Assembly: GCA_002336735.1 (NCBI GenBank) | Contig: DDER01000033.1 | Coordinates: 32,072-45,388, forward strand | DNA length: 13,317 nt | From: Candidatus Saccharibacteria bacterium UBA1949 | GTDB lineage: Bacteria > Patescibacteriota > Saccharimonadia > Saccharimonadales > Saccharimonadaceae | Direction: 5' to 3' | Part shown: positions 1 through 6,168 of the stretch, piece after piece | How the letters are laid out: each line of letters begins with the position of its first letter | Numbering within the stretch: the first letter of the stretch is position 1 | The notes under the pieces: generated by a model | The model's input: the letters and a program-made list of their open reading frames with translations, nothing else | Told to the model about the DNA's origin: nothing | The model's database searches: none | Program-made: the position numbers and the translations under genes

Positions 1-22
1 TCGATTCCCGGTGAGATCACCA
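1..22 (+). tRNA. tRNA gene, 3' end only (cut by window edge)
   Basis: The first 22 bases fit the end of a tRNA gene. They contain the T-loop remainder, the 3' side of the T stem (CCCGG), a 7-base 3' acceptor strand (TGAGATC), discriminator A and an encoded CCA. The 5' acceptor strand should read about GATCTCA, with G-U variants allowed, outside the window. The anticodon is not visible, so the amino acid cannot be given. An intrinsic terminator follows 8 bases later. Confidence 0.75.
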
Positions 23-30
23 AAGTAAAT

Positions 31-65
31 CGCTCAGCCCTTCAGGGTTGGGCGTTTTACTTTTT
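31..65 (+). terminator. intrinsic terminator of the tRNA gene
   Basis: A 10-bp stem (31-40 with 45-54, two G-U pairs) encloses the loop TTCA. It is followed by TTTTACTTTTT at 55-65. The position just after the tRNA 3' end fits transcription termination of that gene. Confidence 0.8.
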
Positions 66-140
66 GGCGAATTCATTCGCCGAATAGAACCCGCTGCGGT
101 TTGATATTACCCGGCGAGTTGGCGAGCAACGGCGTAATAT
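66..140. other. two small hairpins between the tRNA-end copies
   Basis: Between the terminator and the second tRNA-end copy lie two inverted repeats. One pairs 66-71 with 76-81 (GGCGAA/TTCGCC, loop TTCA). The other pairs 104-110 with 134-140 (ATATTAC/GTAATAT), with inner pairing GTTG/CAAC at 118-121 and 127-130. No reading frame or complete tRNA body is visible. In particular, no strand able to pair with TGAGATC as a 5' acceptor occurs between 23 and 146. Confidence 0.5.
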
Positions 141-146
141 ATGTAT

Positions 147-165
147 ATTCCCGGTGAGATCACCA
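147..165 (+). repeat. second copy of the tRNA 3' end (19-base direct repeat)
   Basis: Positions 147-165 repeat positions 4-22 exactly, over the T-loop end, T stem, 3' acceptor strand, discriminator and CCA. The upstream bases do not form a tRNA body, so this is not a second functional tRNA. Duplicated tRNA 3' ends are typical of tRNA-targeted integration sites, but they can also be left by tRNA gene decay. The sequence alone does not decide between these. Confidence 0.8.
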
Positions 166-168
166 CGC

Positions 169-196
169 AAACACCCCTGTGGAAACAGGGGTGTTT
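169..196 (+). terminator. strong hairpin after the tRNA-end copy, no T-tract
   Basis: A perfect 12-bp stem (169-180 with 185-196) has a GGAA loop, a GNRA-type tetraloop. The expected run of T does not follow; the next bases are ACATGATGAT. It sits where a terminator would sit relative to the tRNA-end copy, so it may be a terminator or an mRNA/DNA hairpin of another kind. Confidence 0.55.
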
Positions 197-468
197 ACAT
201 GATGATAATTGAGTGGTGTCGTCGGAAGAAACAACAACGTAATATCCCTTTTAGTATTTTGCTCTCTCCTCCGAAAAATCTGCCTAAAAATTTTGCATTT
301 ATACACGATATATAATTTCATCACATCATTACACTTGTATCTCTGTCGACTTTTACGCATAATATATATCAAGATCCATAACCACTATCACAGATGGCTC
401 TTAAGGGGTAATGTAGCATCAAACCATTTGTCCTGACTCGTTTTTGGCAGCGACGCCTCACAGAGGCG
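197..468 (+). other. AT-rich leader region upstream of the sensor kinase
   Basis: No convincing gene is present in these 272 bases. Short open frames on both strands have low-complexity, AT-driven translations and no ribosome binding site. Candidate -10 boxes for the downstream kinase are the stretch TATATAAT near 307-315, TAATAT near 361-367 and TAATGT at 409-414. None has a good -35 at normal spacing, so I do not choose one. The frame of the kinase is open back to 412. Confidence 0.4.
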
Positions 469-2406
469 GTGATTGTCTTTTCTGGGTTCGTCCTAGTGCT
501 TTATGTTTTGCAAATGCTGTTCGGACTCGGGACAAAGAACGCTAATATCATGGTGACGTATAGCGCAGCGCTATTGGCCGGGTGCGTGTTACTGATTGCA
601 ATCGTACTCTATTATTTTACCCCTCACAAGCTCCTCAGTCGTTCGGTTCACCTCAGCTTTCTCGTAACGCTTGCTCTATCGGCTGAGCTTATCATTGATA
701 ACGGGGGATTAGGCTCGCCGCTCAGTGTGTTTCTCGTTATCTTAGGCCTATTTTCTTGGGCGATAGGCACCTGGATGTTCGGTGCCGTGCTAGTAGTTGG
801 TGTCGCCATTACTGTCTTTGCCAATCCCGAGTTGCGCATAGACGTAGCGACCATCGGTACATTTATAACTATTGTCATGGTGCCACTTCTCGCCAGCCTT
901 GTGCTCTGGAGCCGTCAGCCTGCACCAAAAGATGAAGACAAAGACGAGCGAGCCTACCGAGAACTTGCAACTGAGCTCAGTCAAGTCGCCAGCAAGTCAG
1001 ATGTGGTGATCAATGCGATTGATGACGGGGTAGTCGCGCTCGATCGTAACGGCAACATCGAGCTCATCAATCCTGCCGCACAACGTCTCGTTGGCTGGGC
1101 AAAACAAGACGCCATGGGACTCAATTACACCCTAGTCATCAAACTCATTGACGCCAAAGATCATGAAGCCGCTCAGGCACAAAACCCCATCCAGCAAGCG
1201 CTTGACACGAACGCTCAAGTCACAAGTGATAGCTTCATGATGGAGACAAGCGCTGGCAAAACATTTGCTGCCTCTGTCACCGTTTCACCAGTTGGTCCGT
1301 CGGGCGCTGGCGTGATCATCGTTTTTCGTGATGTCACAAAAGCTCGTGCCGAGGAACGCGAACAAGCCGAATTTATTAGTACCGCTAGTCACGAGATGCG
1401 AACACCAGTCGCTTCAATTGAAGGTTATCTTGGACTGGTCCTCAATCCCGCCACAGCCACTATCGATGATAAAGCGAGAGATTTTATCACCAAGGCCCAT
1501 GCTTCTGCGAAGCACTTGGGCAACCTGTTCCAGGACCTGCTTGACATCTCTAAAGCAGATGATGGGCGCATCCAGTACGACCCTCGCCCCATCGATGTCT
1601 CTGGTGCTCTCGACGAAATTACTCAAGGCCTTGCTCTCAAGGCGCAAGAAAAAAACCTCCAGCTTATCTACGAACCCCATGCCGAGCGTAATCTCAAATC
1701 GAGCGAGCGTCGGCTCAGTCCGATATTTTACATCAATGTTGATCCTGATCATTTTCGTGAAATCGTCGATAATTTGATCGAAAATGCTATCAAATACACT
1801 CCCTCTGGTAATGTCAGTGTCAACCTTGTAGGAGACACCGAAAAAATCCAGATCAGCATCGTTGACACCGGTATCGGTATTCCCAAGGAAGATATTCCTC
1901 ATCTGTTCCAAAAATTCTACCGCATCGACAATTCTGACACGCGAGAAATTGGAGGAACGGGCCTTGGGCTCTACCTCTGCCGCAAACTCACTGAACAGAT
2001 GGGCGGCACTATTTGGGTCGAAAGTACTTACCAAAAAGGCAGTACGTTCTATATCGAGTTTCCGCGCATCTCCAACGAAGAAGCAGCTCGCCTCAAAGAG
2101 GAACTTACCACTGTCACGCCCCAGCCCCTCACTCCAGATAGCCTCATACCCTCTGGAAAACCTACTGATATCTCACCGCCAGCATTACCAACCAACCCGG
2201 TAACCCCACTTCAGGTGTCAACTGTTGATTTTCCAACGACATCATCCGCCCAAGCAGCGGCACCGGCAGTCGTCGCTCCCCCCATCCAGACAGCCCCTCC
2301 TCATGAGCCGGTTTTTATACCTCAACCCGCCTCGATCCGCCCCAACACACCGCTCAACTCAATCGAAAACAATCCCGAACAGTATCTCCAGCCTCGAAAT
2401 CAATAA
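469..2406 (+). CDS. membrane sensor histidine kinase (PAS, HisKA, HATPase_c)
   Basis: This 645-residue kinase should autophosphorylate on His and pass the phosphate to a response regulator, very likely the next gene. About six hydrophobic segments fill residues 1-148. A PAS domain follows at about 175-292, with the typical opening AIDDGVVALDRNG. The HisKA box STASHEMRTPVASIEGYLG carries the phospho-acceptor His308. The ATP-binding domain shows the N box (DNLIENAIKYTPSG, Asn435/Asn439), the G1 box DTGIGIP (466-472), the F box (480-484) and the G2 box GGTGLGL (495-501). Residues about 545-645 form a Pro-rich, presumably disordered tail, unusual for the family. The start is uncertain. GTG at 469 is the only ordinary start codon, but it falls almost inside TM1, has no well-spaced Shine-Dalgarno, and the frame is open upstream to 412 (a CTG lies at 433). 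The architecture resembles WalK/VicK-type kinases; the signal is unknown. Confidence 0.93.
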   Translation: MIVFSGFVLVLYVLQMLFGLGTKNANIMVTYSAALLAGCVLLIAIVLYYFTPHKLLSRSVHLSFLVTLALSAELIIDNGGLGSPLSVFLVILGLFSWAIGTWMFGAVLVVGVAITVFANPELRIDVATIGTFITIVMVPLLASLVLWSRQPAPKDEDKDERAYRELATELSQVASKSDVVINAIDDGVVALDRNGNIELINPAAQRLVGWAKQDAMGLNYTLVIKLIDAKDHEAAQAQNPIQQALDTNAQVTSDSFMMETSAGKTFAASVTVSPVGPSGAGVIIVFRDVTKARAEEREQAEFISTASHEMRTPVASIEGYLGLVLNPATATIDDKARDFITKAHASAKHLGNLFQDLLDISKADDGRIQYDPRPIDVSGALDEITQGLALKAQEKNLQLIYEPHAERNLKSSERRLSPIFYINVDPDHFREIVDNLIENAIKYTPSGNVSVNLVGDTEKIQISIVDTGIGIPKEDIPHLFQKFYRIDNSDTREIGGTGLGLYLCRKLTEQMGGTIWVESTYQKGSTFYIEFPRISNEEAARLKEELTTVTPQPLTPDSLIPSGKPTDISPPALPTNPVTPLQVSTVDFPTTSSAQAAAPAVVAPPIQTAPPHEPVFIPQPASIRPNTPLNSIENNPEQYLQPRNQ

Positions 2407-2446
2407 ATAAACCACAAGGGGTATGGATTTTTTTTCAAAGGTTTCG

Positions 2447-2452
2447 TACAAT
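2447..2452 (+). promoter_or_regulatory. candidate -10 box (TACAAT) for the response regulator
   Basis: TACAAT ends 9 bases before the ATG at 2462. No clear -35 is seen at 17 bases. If used, transcription would start at or next to the start codon, as proposed for other genes here. An AGGGG at 2453-2457, only 4 bases from the ATG, is an alternative weak ribosome binding site. Confidence 0.4.
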
Positions 2453-2461
2453 AGGGGTAGT

Positions 2462-3187
2462 ATGACCAAGATTTTACTTGTCGAAGATGACAAAAGCCTG
2501 CGCGAGATATACGGTGTTCGTCTCTATGCAGAAGGATATGATATTGTATCAGCTGGCGATGGCGAAGAAGCACTTGCCATGGCCATCAAAGAGCGCCCTC
2601 AGTTGATTCTCAGCGACGTGATGATGCCAAAGATCAGCGGTTTTGATATGCTCGATATCTTGCGCAGCACAACTGAAACCAAAGATATAAAAGTCATCAT
2701 GATGACCGCTCTATCGAGTGAGGATCAGCGCGCTCGTGGCGTATCGCTTGGTGCCGATAGATATCTTGTCAAATCTCAAGTCGGCATCGAGGATGTTGTC
2801 GCTACGGTACATGAAGTACTAGGAGATAAAGCCACAACCGCAGCAGCCCAGCCCGCACCCGCGCCAGTGCCTGTAGCAGCAGCTACACCAGTACCGCCAG
2901 CCTCAAATGCTCCGGTCACCATGCCCACACCGACCGCTCCTTTCACGACACCCCGTCCTGCTAATCTAGGTGATCGCGTGATACAGCCTCTGACCAACAA
3001 CACTGCCAACAATCCCAATGTCGCAGGCCAAATGGCCGACGAGCTCAATTCGCCCGCTGCCGCAACACCCTTAAACACCCCAGCACCACCGACGGCATCG
3101 GCGCCATCGACTCCGTCACCAGCACCTGCCACACCCGCGCCAGCTCCGACTAATCAAACAGTCGTGGCACCACCGACCCCACAATAA
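2462..3187 (+). CDS. receiver-only response regulator with Pro/Ala-rich tail
   Basis: This 241-residue protein has a complete CheY-like receiver at residues 1-122. The acid pocket is Asp9/Asp10, the phosphorylation site is Asp52 (LILSDVMMPKISG), the switch residue is Thr82 and the conserved Lys is Lys104. No DNA-binding or enzymatic output domain follows. Residues about 125-241 are a low-complexity tail rich in Pro, Ala and Thr, with one less biased stretch around residues 175-205. It lies 55 bases after the histidine kinase gene, so the pair is probably one system. I chose ATG 2462 because it begins the conserved MTKILLVEDD strand. An in-frame ATG at 2423 would add 13 residues that do not belong to the receiver fold. 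The protein may signal by protein contact, with the tail as linker or binding region (inference). Confidence 0.9.
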   Translation: MTKILLVEDDKSLREIYGVRLYAEGYDIVSAGDGEEALAMAIKERPQLILSDVMMPKISGFDMLDILRSTTETKDIKVIMMTALSSEDQRARGVSLGADRYLVKSQVGIEDVVATVHEVLGDKATTAAAQPAPAPVPVAAATPVPPASNAPVTMPTPTAPFTTPRPANLGDRVIQPLTNNTANNPNVAGQMADELNSPAAATPLNTPAPPTASAPSTPSPAPATPAPAPTNQTVVAPPTPQ

Positions 3188-3191
3188 ACTA

Positions 3192-3200
3192 TGTTATACT
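3192..3200 (+). promoter_or_regulatory. extended -10 promoter of the pseudouridine synthase gene
   Basis: TGTTATACT is an extended -10 element (TG-n-TATACT) ending 9 bases before the ATG at 3210. No -35 match is visible, which is acceptable for extended -10 promoters. No Shine-Dalgarno lies before the ATG. A leaderless or nearly leaderless transcript is inferred. Confidence 0.6.
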
Positions 3201-3209
3201 AATGGCTAC

Positions 3210-3917
3210 ATGCCAGATGATCATACTCAGCGTCTCAACAAATACCTCGCACTTGTTCGGGGTATTTCTCGACGCGAAGCCGACGACCTCATCGCTGGGG
3301 GTCGTATCATGGTCAATGATACATCCGCTACGCTCGGTGCACGTATCGGACCGGATGACCAAATTTCTCTAGACGGACACCTCCTAGCTCGTAGTCCTAT
3401 TCCTCCTATCTATCTCTTGTTTCATAAACCAGTTGGCTATGTGTGCTCGCGCCGCCAACAAGGCGCCACCCCGACAATCTACGCGCTCATCCCAGAGCAG
3501 TACCACCACCTCAAGCCCGTCGGTCGCCTTGACCGCGATAGCTCTGGGCTCATCCTCCTCACTAACGATGGCGATTTCGCTCACACCATGACACATCCGT
3601 CCTATCACAAGACCAAGATATATCGCGTCACCCTCGACCGGCCGCTTGCGCCGCTCCATCAGCAGATGATCGCGGATTTCGGAGTAATACTCGAAGACGG
3701 CAAAAGCCAGTTTGGTGTCAGTAGGGTAGAGGATGCCCCTCATACCTACGAAATCACCATGCATGAGGGCCGCAACCGCCAAATCCGCCGCACCTTCACC
3801 GCTCTTGGCTATACCGTCACCCAGCTTCATCGCACTCACTTTGGGCGTTTTGCGATCGCGAATATTAAACAAGGTGCATATCAACTATTTGATATGCACC
3901 CCAGCACAAGACAATGA
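3210..3917 (+). CDS. RsuA/RluB-family rRNA pseudouridine synthase
   Basis: This 235-residue enzyme should isomerise a uridine in ribosomal RNA to pseudouridine. Residues about 7-60 form an S4 RNA-binding domain (RLNKYLALVRGISRREADDL). The catalytic domain follows, opening with the LFHKPVGYVCS motif. The active site is GRLDRDSSGLILLTNDG with catalytic Asp108, and the late motif EGRNRQIRR lies at 186-194. Length and domain order match RsuA (16S) and RluB (23S). GYVCS resembles RsuA, while EGRNRQIRR is more RluB-like, so the target uridine cannot be fixed from sequence alone. It follows the response regulator by 22 bases but has its own promoter motif. No terminator is visible in the 133 bases before the next gene. 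Confidence 0.93.
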   Translation: MPDDHTQRLNKYLALVRGISRREADDLIAGGRIMVNDTSATLGARIGPDDQISLDGHLLARSPIPPIYLLFHKPVGYVCSRRQQGATPTIYALIPEQYHHLKPVGRLDRDSSGLILLTNDGDFAHTMTHPSYHKTKIYRVTLDRPLAPLHQQMIADFGVILEDGKSQFGVSRVEDAPHTYEITMHEGRNRQIRRTFTALGYTVTQLHRTHFGRFAIANIKQGAYQLFDMHPSTRQ

Positions 3918-4011
3918 CAATCAACTATCGCCAAGTATCTCGATCACTTAAGCAAACTCACTTATAAATCCACAGTATTTTATTTTTGTCAAGCCTCTGT
4001 TGTCGTTATGC

Positions 4012-4040
4012 TTGAAAAAATATCCTACCTCTGTTATAAT
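4012..4040 (+). promoter_or_regulatory. der promoter (TTGAAA, 17 bases, TATAAT)
   Basis: TTGAAA at 4012-4017, a 17-base spacer and TATAAT at 4035-4040, preceded by TG-n, form a near-consensus sigma-70-type promoter. The -10 ends 10 bases before the ATG at 4051. The transcript would start about at the start codon, and no Shine-Dalgarno precedes it. Confidence 0.8.
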
Positions 4041-4050
4041 TATCCCTACT

Positions 4051-5901
4051 ATGACTTCGAAATTACCGACAGTTGCGATCATCGGGCGGGCAAATGCGGG
4101 CAAAAGCTCGCTTTTTAACCGTATGGTGCGCTCGCAGCAGGCCATCGTCGCTCGCGAAGCCGGCACGACACGCGACAACGTCATCGGCAGGGTGAGCTAC
4201 AAGCCGCGCTATCACTTGAGCAATACGCGGGTGGCAGCGAGCGGGGCAGGTCACGTTCCGCGACCCTACGAGTCAGCCAGTGAAGTACAACTTCACGGTG
4301 ACACCGTCTTGCGAAGCGCTGACAAGCGCTTCTCACCCGCTTTTGACAAAATCTCTGATTTTTCAAAAGAAGAGGCGGACTCGCTGACAGGACCCGTGTC
4401 GAGCGACCGACATCGTGAGGCCCGGGATGGCGAAATATACGACGAGAGCGGCGCTCAAACACAAAACCACGAATTTTGGCTTGTCGATACCGCTGGCCTC
4501 AAAGACCCCGCCGATGAGTTCGAAGCCTCTATCCAAGACCAGATCACCGAAGCCGCCGAAGCCGCCGACGTCATCATCGTGGTCGTCGACACTACCGAGT
4601 ACCCGAGCGACGAAGACCGCACTGTCGCCAAAAAAGCCCTCCGTAGCAAAAAACCAGTCATCCTCGTTACCAACAAAGCCGACTTACGCACGGCCTTGCC
4701 AGATGACGAATTCCGCCGTCTCGGCATCCGTACTATCATCCGCACCAGTGCTGAGCACAATTCTGGCATCACCGACGTGCTCGACGCTATCGCAGCCGAG
4801 ATACCCGCTCGTTCTGAGAATACGCCTGATGACATACTGCGCATCGCACTCATCGGCCGGCCAAACGTCGGCAAAAGCCACTTGTTCAATACCCTCGCCG
4901 GCAAACAGCAAGCCATCGTCGCCAATGTCGCTGGTACCACTCGTGACCTCAATCGCATCGCACTCCGCTATCAGTCCCGAGACATCGAGCTCATCGACAC
5001 TGCGGGTATTCGCCGACAGGGCAAACAAGAGGTAGGTATCGAGAAATTTTCAGTCCTCCGCACACTCCAAGCTATCGAGCAAGCTGACATCTGCTTTCTA
5101 CTGATGGACGTGGGCGAACTCAGCACCGCTCTCGACCAACGCCTCGCCGGTATGATTAGCGACGCGGGCAAAGGGCTCGTGCTGGTCGTGAGCAAATGGG
5201 ATTCAGTGGCAAGTATCTCTGGTCAGGACTCAGATGATTTGCGCTCGGATGAGGTTATCGATCAAGGCAACGCTGCGAAACGCAAGCCAGACGTAGTCGT
5301 AGCTACTTCTGGCGCGGATCGTAAGGCGTTAACGAAGAGCGATAAGATCAGACGAGGCAGAGCGATGAAGGCTGGCCAGGGATACTTGCCAGGCAAAGAC
5401 GCCTATACTCGCGACGCACTAGCATCTCAAATCTCCCGCGCCTTTGACTTCACCCCTTGGGCGCCACTAATTTTTACTAGCTCCGTAACTGGGCAAAATG
5501 TCACCAAATTGTTTGACCTCGCGTGTGATATCGACACCCGCCGCCGTCAGCCTACCAAGACTCGCGTTCTCAACGATCTCTTACAGGCGGCCGTCCAGAA
5601 ACACCCGCCAGCCGGCCTCAAAAACACTCATCCGAAGCTTCGCTACATCGTGCAGACCGACACTTCGCCCCCGTGGTTTGTGATTCATGGCAGCAACCTC
5701 AAATTTGTCCACTGGAGCTACAAACGCTACCTCGAGCGCACGTTGCGCGAGACCTACAACTACGCCGGCACCCCGATCAAATTTAGCTTCATCGACGAAA
5801 AACAAGTCAAATCCAACAAAGCCCGCATCGCCGCGGGCAAAGAACCAGTCACCAAAGCCTACAAGAAAGCAAAAGAGGCCGAAAAAAATACTCCGAGATA
5901 G
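4051..5901 (+). CDS. der: Der (EngA) double GTPase with two large insertions
   Basis: Der is an essential GTPase for 50S subunit assembly, with two tandem G domains and a C-terminal KH-like domain. G domain 1 shows GRANAGKS (12-19), TTRD (39-42), DTAG (146-149), NKAD (208-211) and SA (233-234). G domain 2 shows GRPNVGKS (269-276), TTRD (296-299), DTAG (316-319), SKWD (381-384, Ser replacing the usual Asn of NKxD) and SSV (477-479). The KH-like domain covers about 500-585, followed by a Lys-rich tail. At 616 residues it is far longer than the usual 430-490. The excess is mainly two polar insertions: about 51-138, between switch I and DTAG, and about 387-447, between SKWD and the G5 loop. The start at 4051 is chosen because the promoter -10 lies at 4035-4040 and MTSKLPTVAIIGR begins at the family's usual place. 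An upstream in-frame ATG at 4000 lies 5' of the promoter. Confidence 0.95.
   Translation: MTSKLPTVAIIGRANAGKSSLFNRMVRSQQAIVAREAGTTRDNVIGRVSYKPRYHLSNTRVAASGAGHVPRPYESASEVQLHGDTVLRSADKRFSPAFDKISDFSKEEADSLTGPVSSDRHREARDGEIYDESGAQTQNHEFWLVDTAGLKDPADEFEASIQDQITEAAEAADVIIVVVDTTEYPSDEDRTVAKKALRSKKPVILVTNKADLRTALPDDEFRRLGIRTIIRTSAEHNSGITDVLDAIAAEIPARSENTPDDILRIALIGRPNVGKSHLFNTLAGKQQAIVANVAGTTRDLNRIALRYQSRDIELIDTAGIRRQGKQEVGIEKFSVLRTLQAIEQADICFLLMDVGELSTALDQRLAGMISDAGKGLVLVVSKWDSVASISGQDSDDLRSDEVIDQGNAAKRKPDVVVATSGADRKALTKSDKIRRGRAMKAGQGYLPGKDAYTRDALASQISRAFDFTPWAPLIFTSSVTGQNVTKLFDLACDIDTRRRQPTKTRVLNDLLQAAVQKHPPAGLKNTHPKLRYIVQTDTSPPWFVIHGSNLKFVHWSYKRYLERTLRETYNYAGTPIKFSFIDEKQVKSNKARIAAGKEPVTKAYKKAKEAEKNTPR
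4201..4464 (+). repeat. in-frame insertion 1 in der (about 88 codons), imperfectly palindromic
   Basis: Known Der proteins have only a few residues between switch I and the DTAG strand; here about 88 are inserted (boundaries approximate). The DNA has nested inverted repeats around a common centre near 4330-4337. GTCAGCCAGT (4272-4281) pairs with ACTCGCTGAC (4379-4388, one mismatch), TCACG (4251-4255) with CGTGA (4414-4418), and TTGAGC (4216-4221) with GCTCAA (4453-4458). Two local hairpins lie inside: GAAGCGCT/AGCGCTTC (4313-4332) and GTGAAG/CTTCAC (4280-4296). Codon choice also appears to differ from the flanking der sequence by eye. Confidence 0.55.
5208..5390 (+). repeat. in-frame 183-base palindromic insertion 2 in der
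   Basis: The ends are inverted repeats: 5208-5224 pairs with 5374-5390 over 17 bases, the only two differences being G-U pairs in RNA, and two more pairs extend it. Inner blocks share the same centre near 5299.5. They are 5244-5247 with 5353-5356, 5255-5260 (TTATCG) with 5340-5345 (CGATAA), 5269-5273 with 5326-5330, and 5286-5296 with 5303-5313. The length is divisible by three and keeps the frame, adding about 61 mostly polar residues between SKWD and the G5 loop, where other Der proteins have a short linker. Rickettsia palindromic elements behave similarly, but I do not recognise this sequence as one. Confidence 0.8.
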
Positions 5902-5902
5902 A

Positions 5903-5932
5903 ACTAACCCCGGGCTTTCGCCCGGGGTTAGT
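5903..5932. terminator. 13-bp perfect hairpin between der and the minus-strand small gene
   Basis: Positions 5903-5915 pair perfectly with 5920-5932. The loop is TTTC on the plus strand and GAAA (a GNRA tetraloop) on the minus strand. It begins one base after the der stop codon and lies 23 bases beyond the stop of the convergent small gene. It could serve both as a terminator or 3'-end stabiliser, but neither side has a proper T-tract directly after the stem. Confidence 0.6.
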
Positions 5933-5955
5933 CCATCTACCACTACCGACGATCC

Positions 5956-6069
5956 TCAGTCGTCGTCCACGCACATGGCAGCCCACTCGCGTAACTGCGC
6001 GTACTCGTCCTCCAGGTACGCCTGGACCTCTGCGCGTGCTGCGGTGTCGATCTTTGTGATCTGGGTCAT
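5956..6069 (-). CDS. small 37-residue acidic protein, unknown function
   Basis: I do not recognise this family. The frame encodes 37 residues starting MTQITKIDTAARAEV and ending CVDDD. The middle (AYLEDEYAQLREWAA) looks like one amphipathic, acidic helix, and a single Cys lies five residues from the end. Support for a real gene comes from signals. AGGAAGG (plus-strand 6078-6084) lies 8 bases before the ATG. A near-consensus promoter lies at 6116-6144, leaving a leader of about 40 bases, and a strong hairpin lies downstream. The frame is open upstream to an ATG at 6306, but that extension overlaps pth antisense and passes through the promoter, so the internal ATG is preferred. A structured RNA rather than an mRNA is possible. 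Confidence 0.6.
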   Translation of the reverse strand: MTQITKIDTAARAEVQAYLEDEYAQLREWAAMCVDDD

Positions 6070-6115
6070 CTGAGTGTCCTTCCTGAACTCGTTGTGGTGG
6101 ATGGACCTATTTGCT

Positions 6116-6144
6116 ATATTAGCATAAATTGTAAAAAACGTCAA
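6116..6144 (-). promoter_or_regulatory. minus-strand promoter of the small gene (TTGACG, 17 bases, TAATAT)
   Basis: Read on the minus strand, TTGACG (6139-6144) is separated by 17 bases from TAATAT (6116-6121), with TGC directly before the -10 as an extended element. It closely resembles the promoter at 7976-8004. It points away from, and partly overlaps, the region upstream of pth. Confidence 0.75.
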
Positions 6145-6153
6145 TGTTTTGTG

Positions 6154-6162
6154 TGGTATACT
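6154..6162 (+). promoter_or_regulatory. extended -10 promoter of pth
   Basis: TGGTATACT (TG-n-TATACT) ends only 6 bases before the ATG at 6169, so transcription should begin at the A of ATG or within a base or two of it. No -35 consensus and no Shine-Dalgarno are visible. Confidence 0.65.
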
Positions 6163-6168
6163 ATCTGT

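Noticed and set aside
160..436. Open frames on both strands (minus 160-372, plus 209-436) and a 38-codon plus frame starting near 199
   Set aside because: They are AT-driven, lack a ribosome binding site or a -10 at the right distance, and one overlaps the tRNA-end copy and its hairpin antisense.
1414..2034. 206-codon minus-strand frame inside the histidine kinase, and similar long antisense frames in der, topA and the pseudouridine synthase
   Set aside because: They are shadows of strongly biased coding sequence and carry no recognisable motifs.
3985..4020. Inverted repeat TCAAGC/GCTTGA before der as a terminator
   Set aside because: The stem is only 6 bp with a 15-base loop, and its right arm overlaps the der -35 box; neither strand has a T-tract directly after it.
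4000..4050. In-frame ATG at 4000 as the der start
   Set aside because: It lies upstream of the TTGAAA/TATAAT promoter and adds residues not found before the family's first strand.
6094..6168. In-frame ATG at 6094 as the pth start
   Set aside because: The extension lies upstream of the extended -10 at 6154-6162, and MKLIIGLGNP is the normal N terminus of the family.
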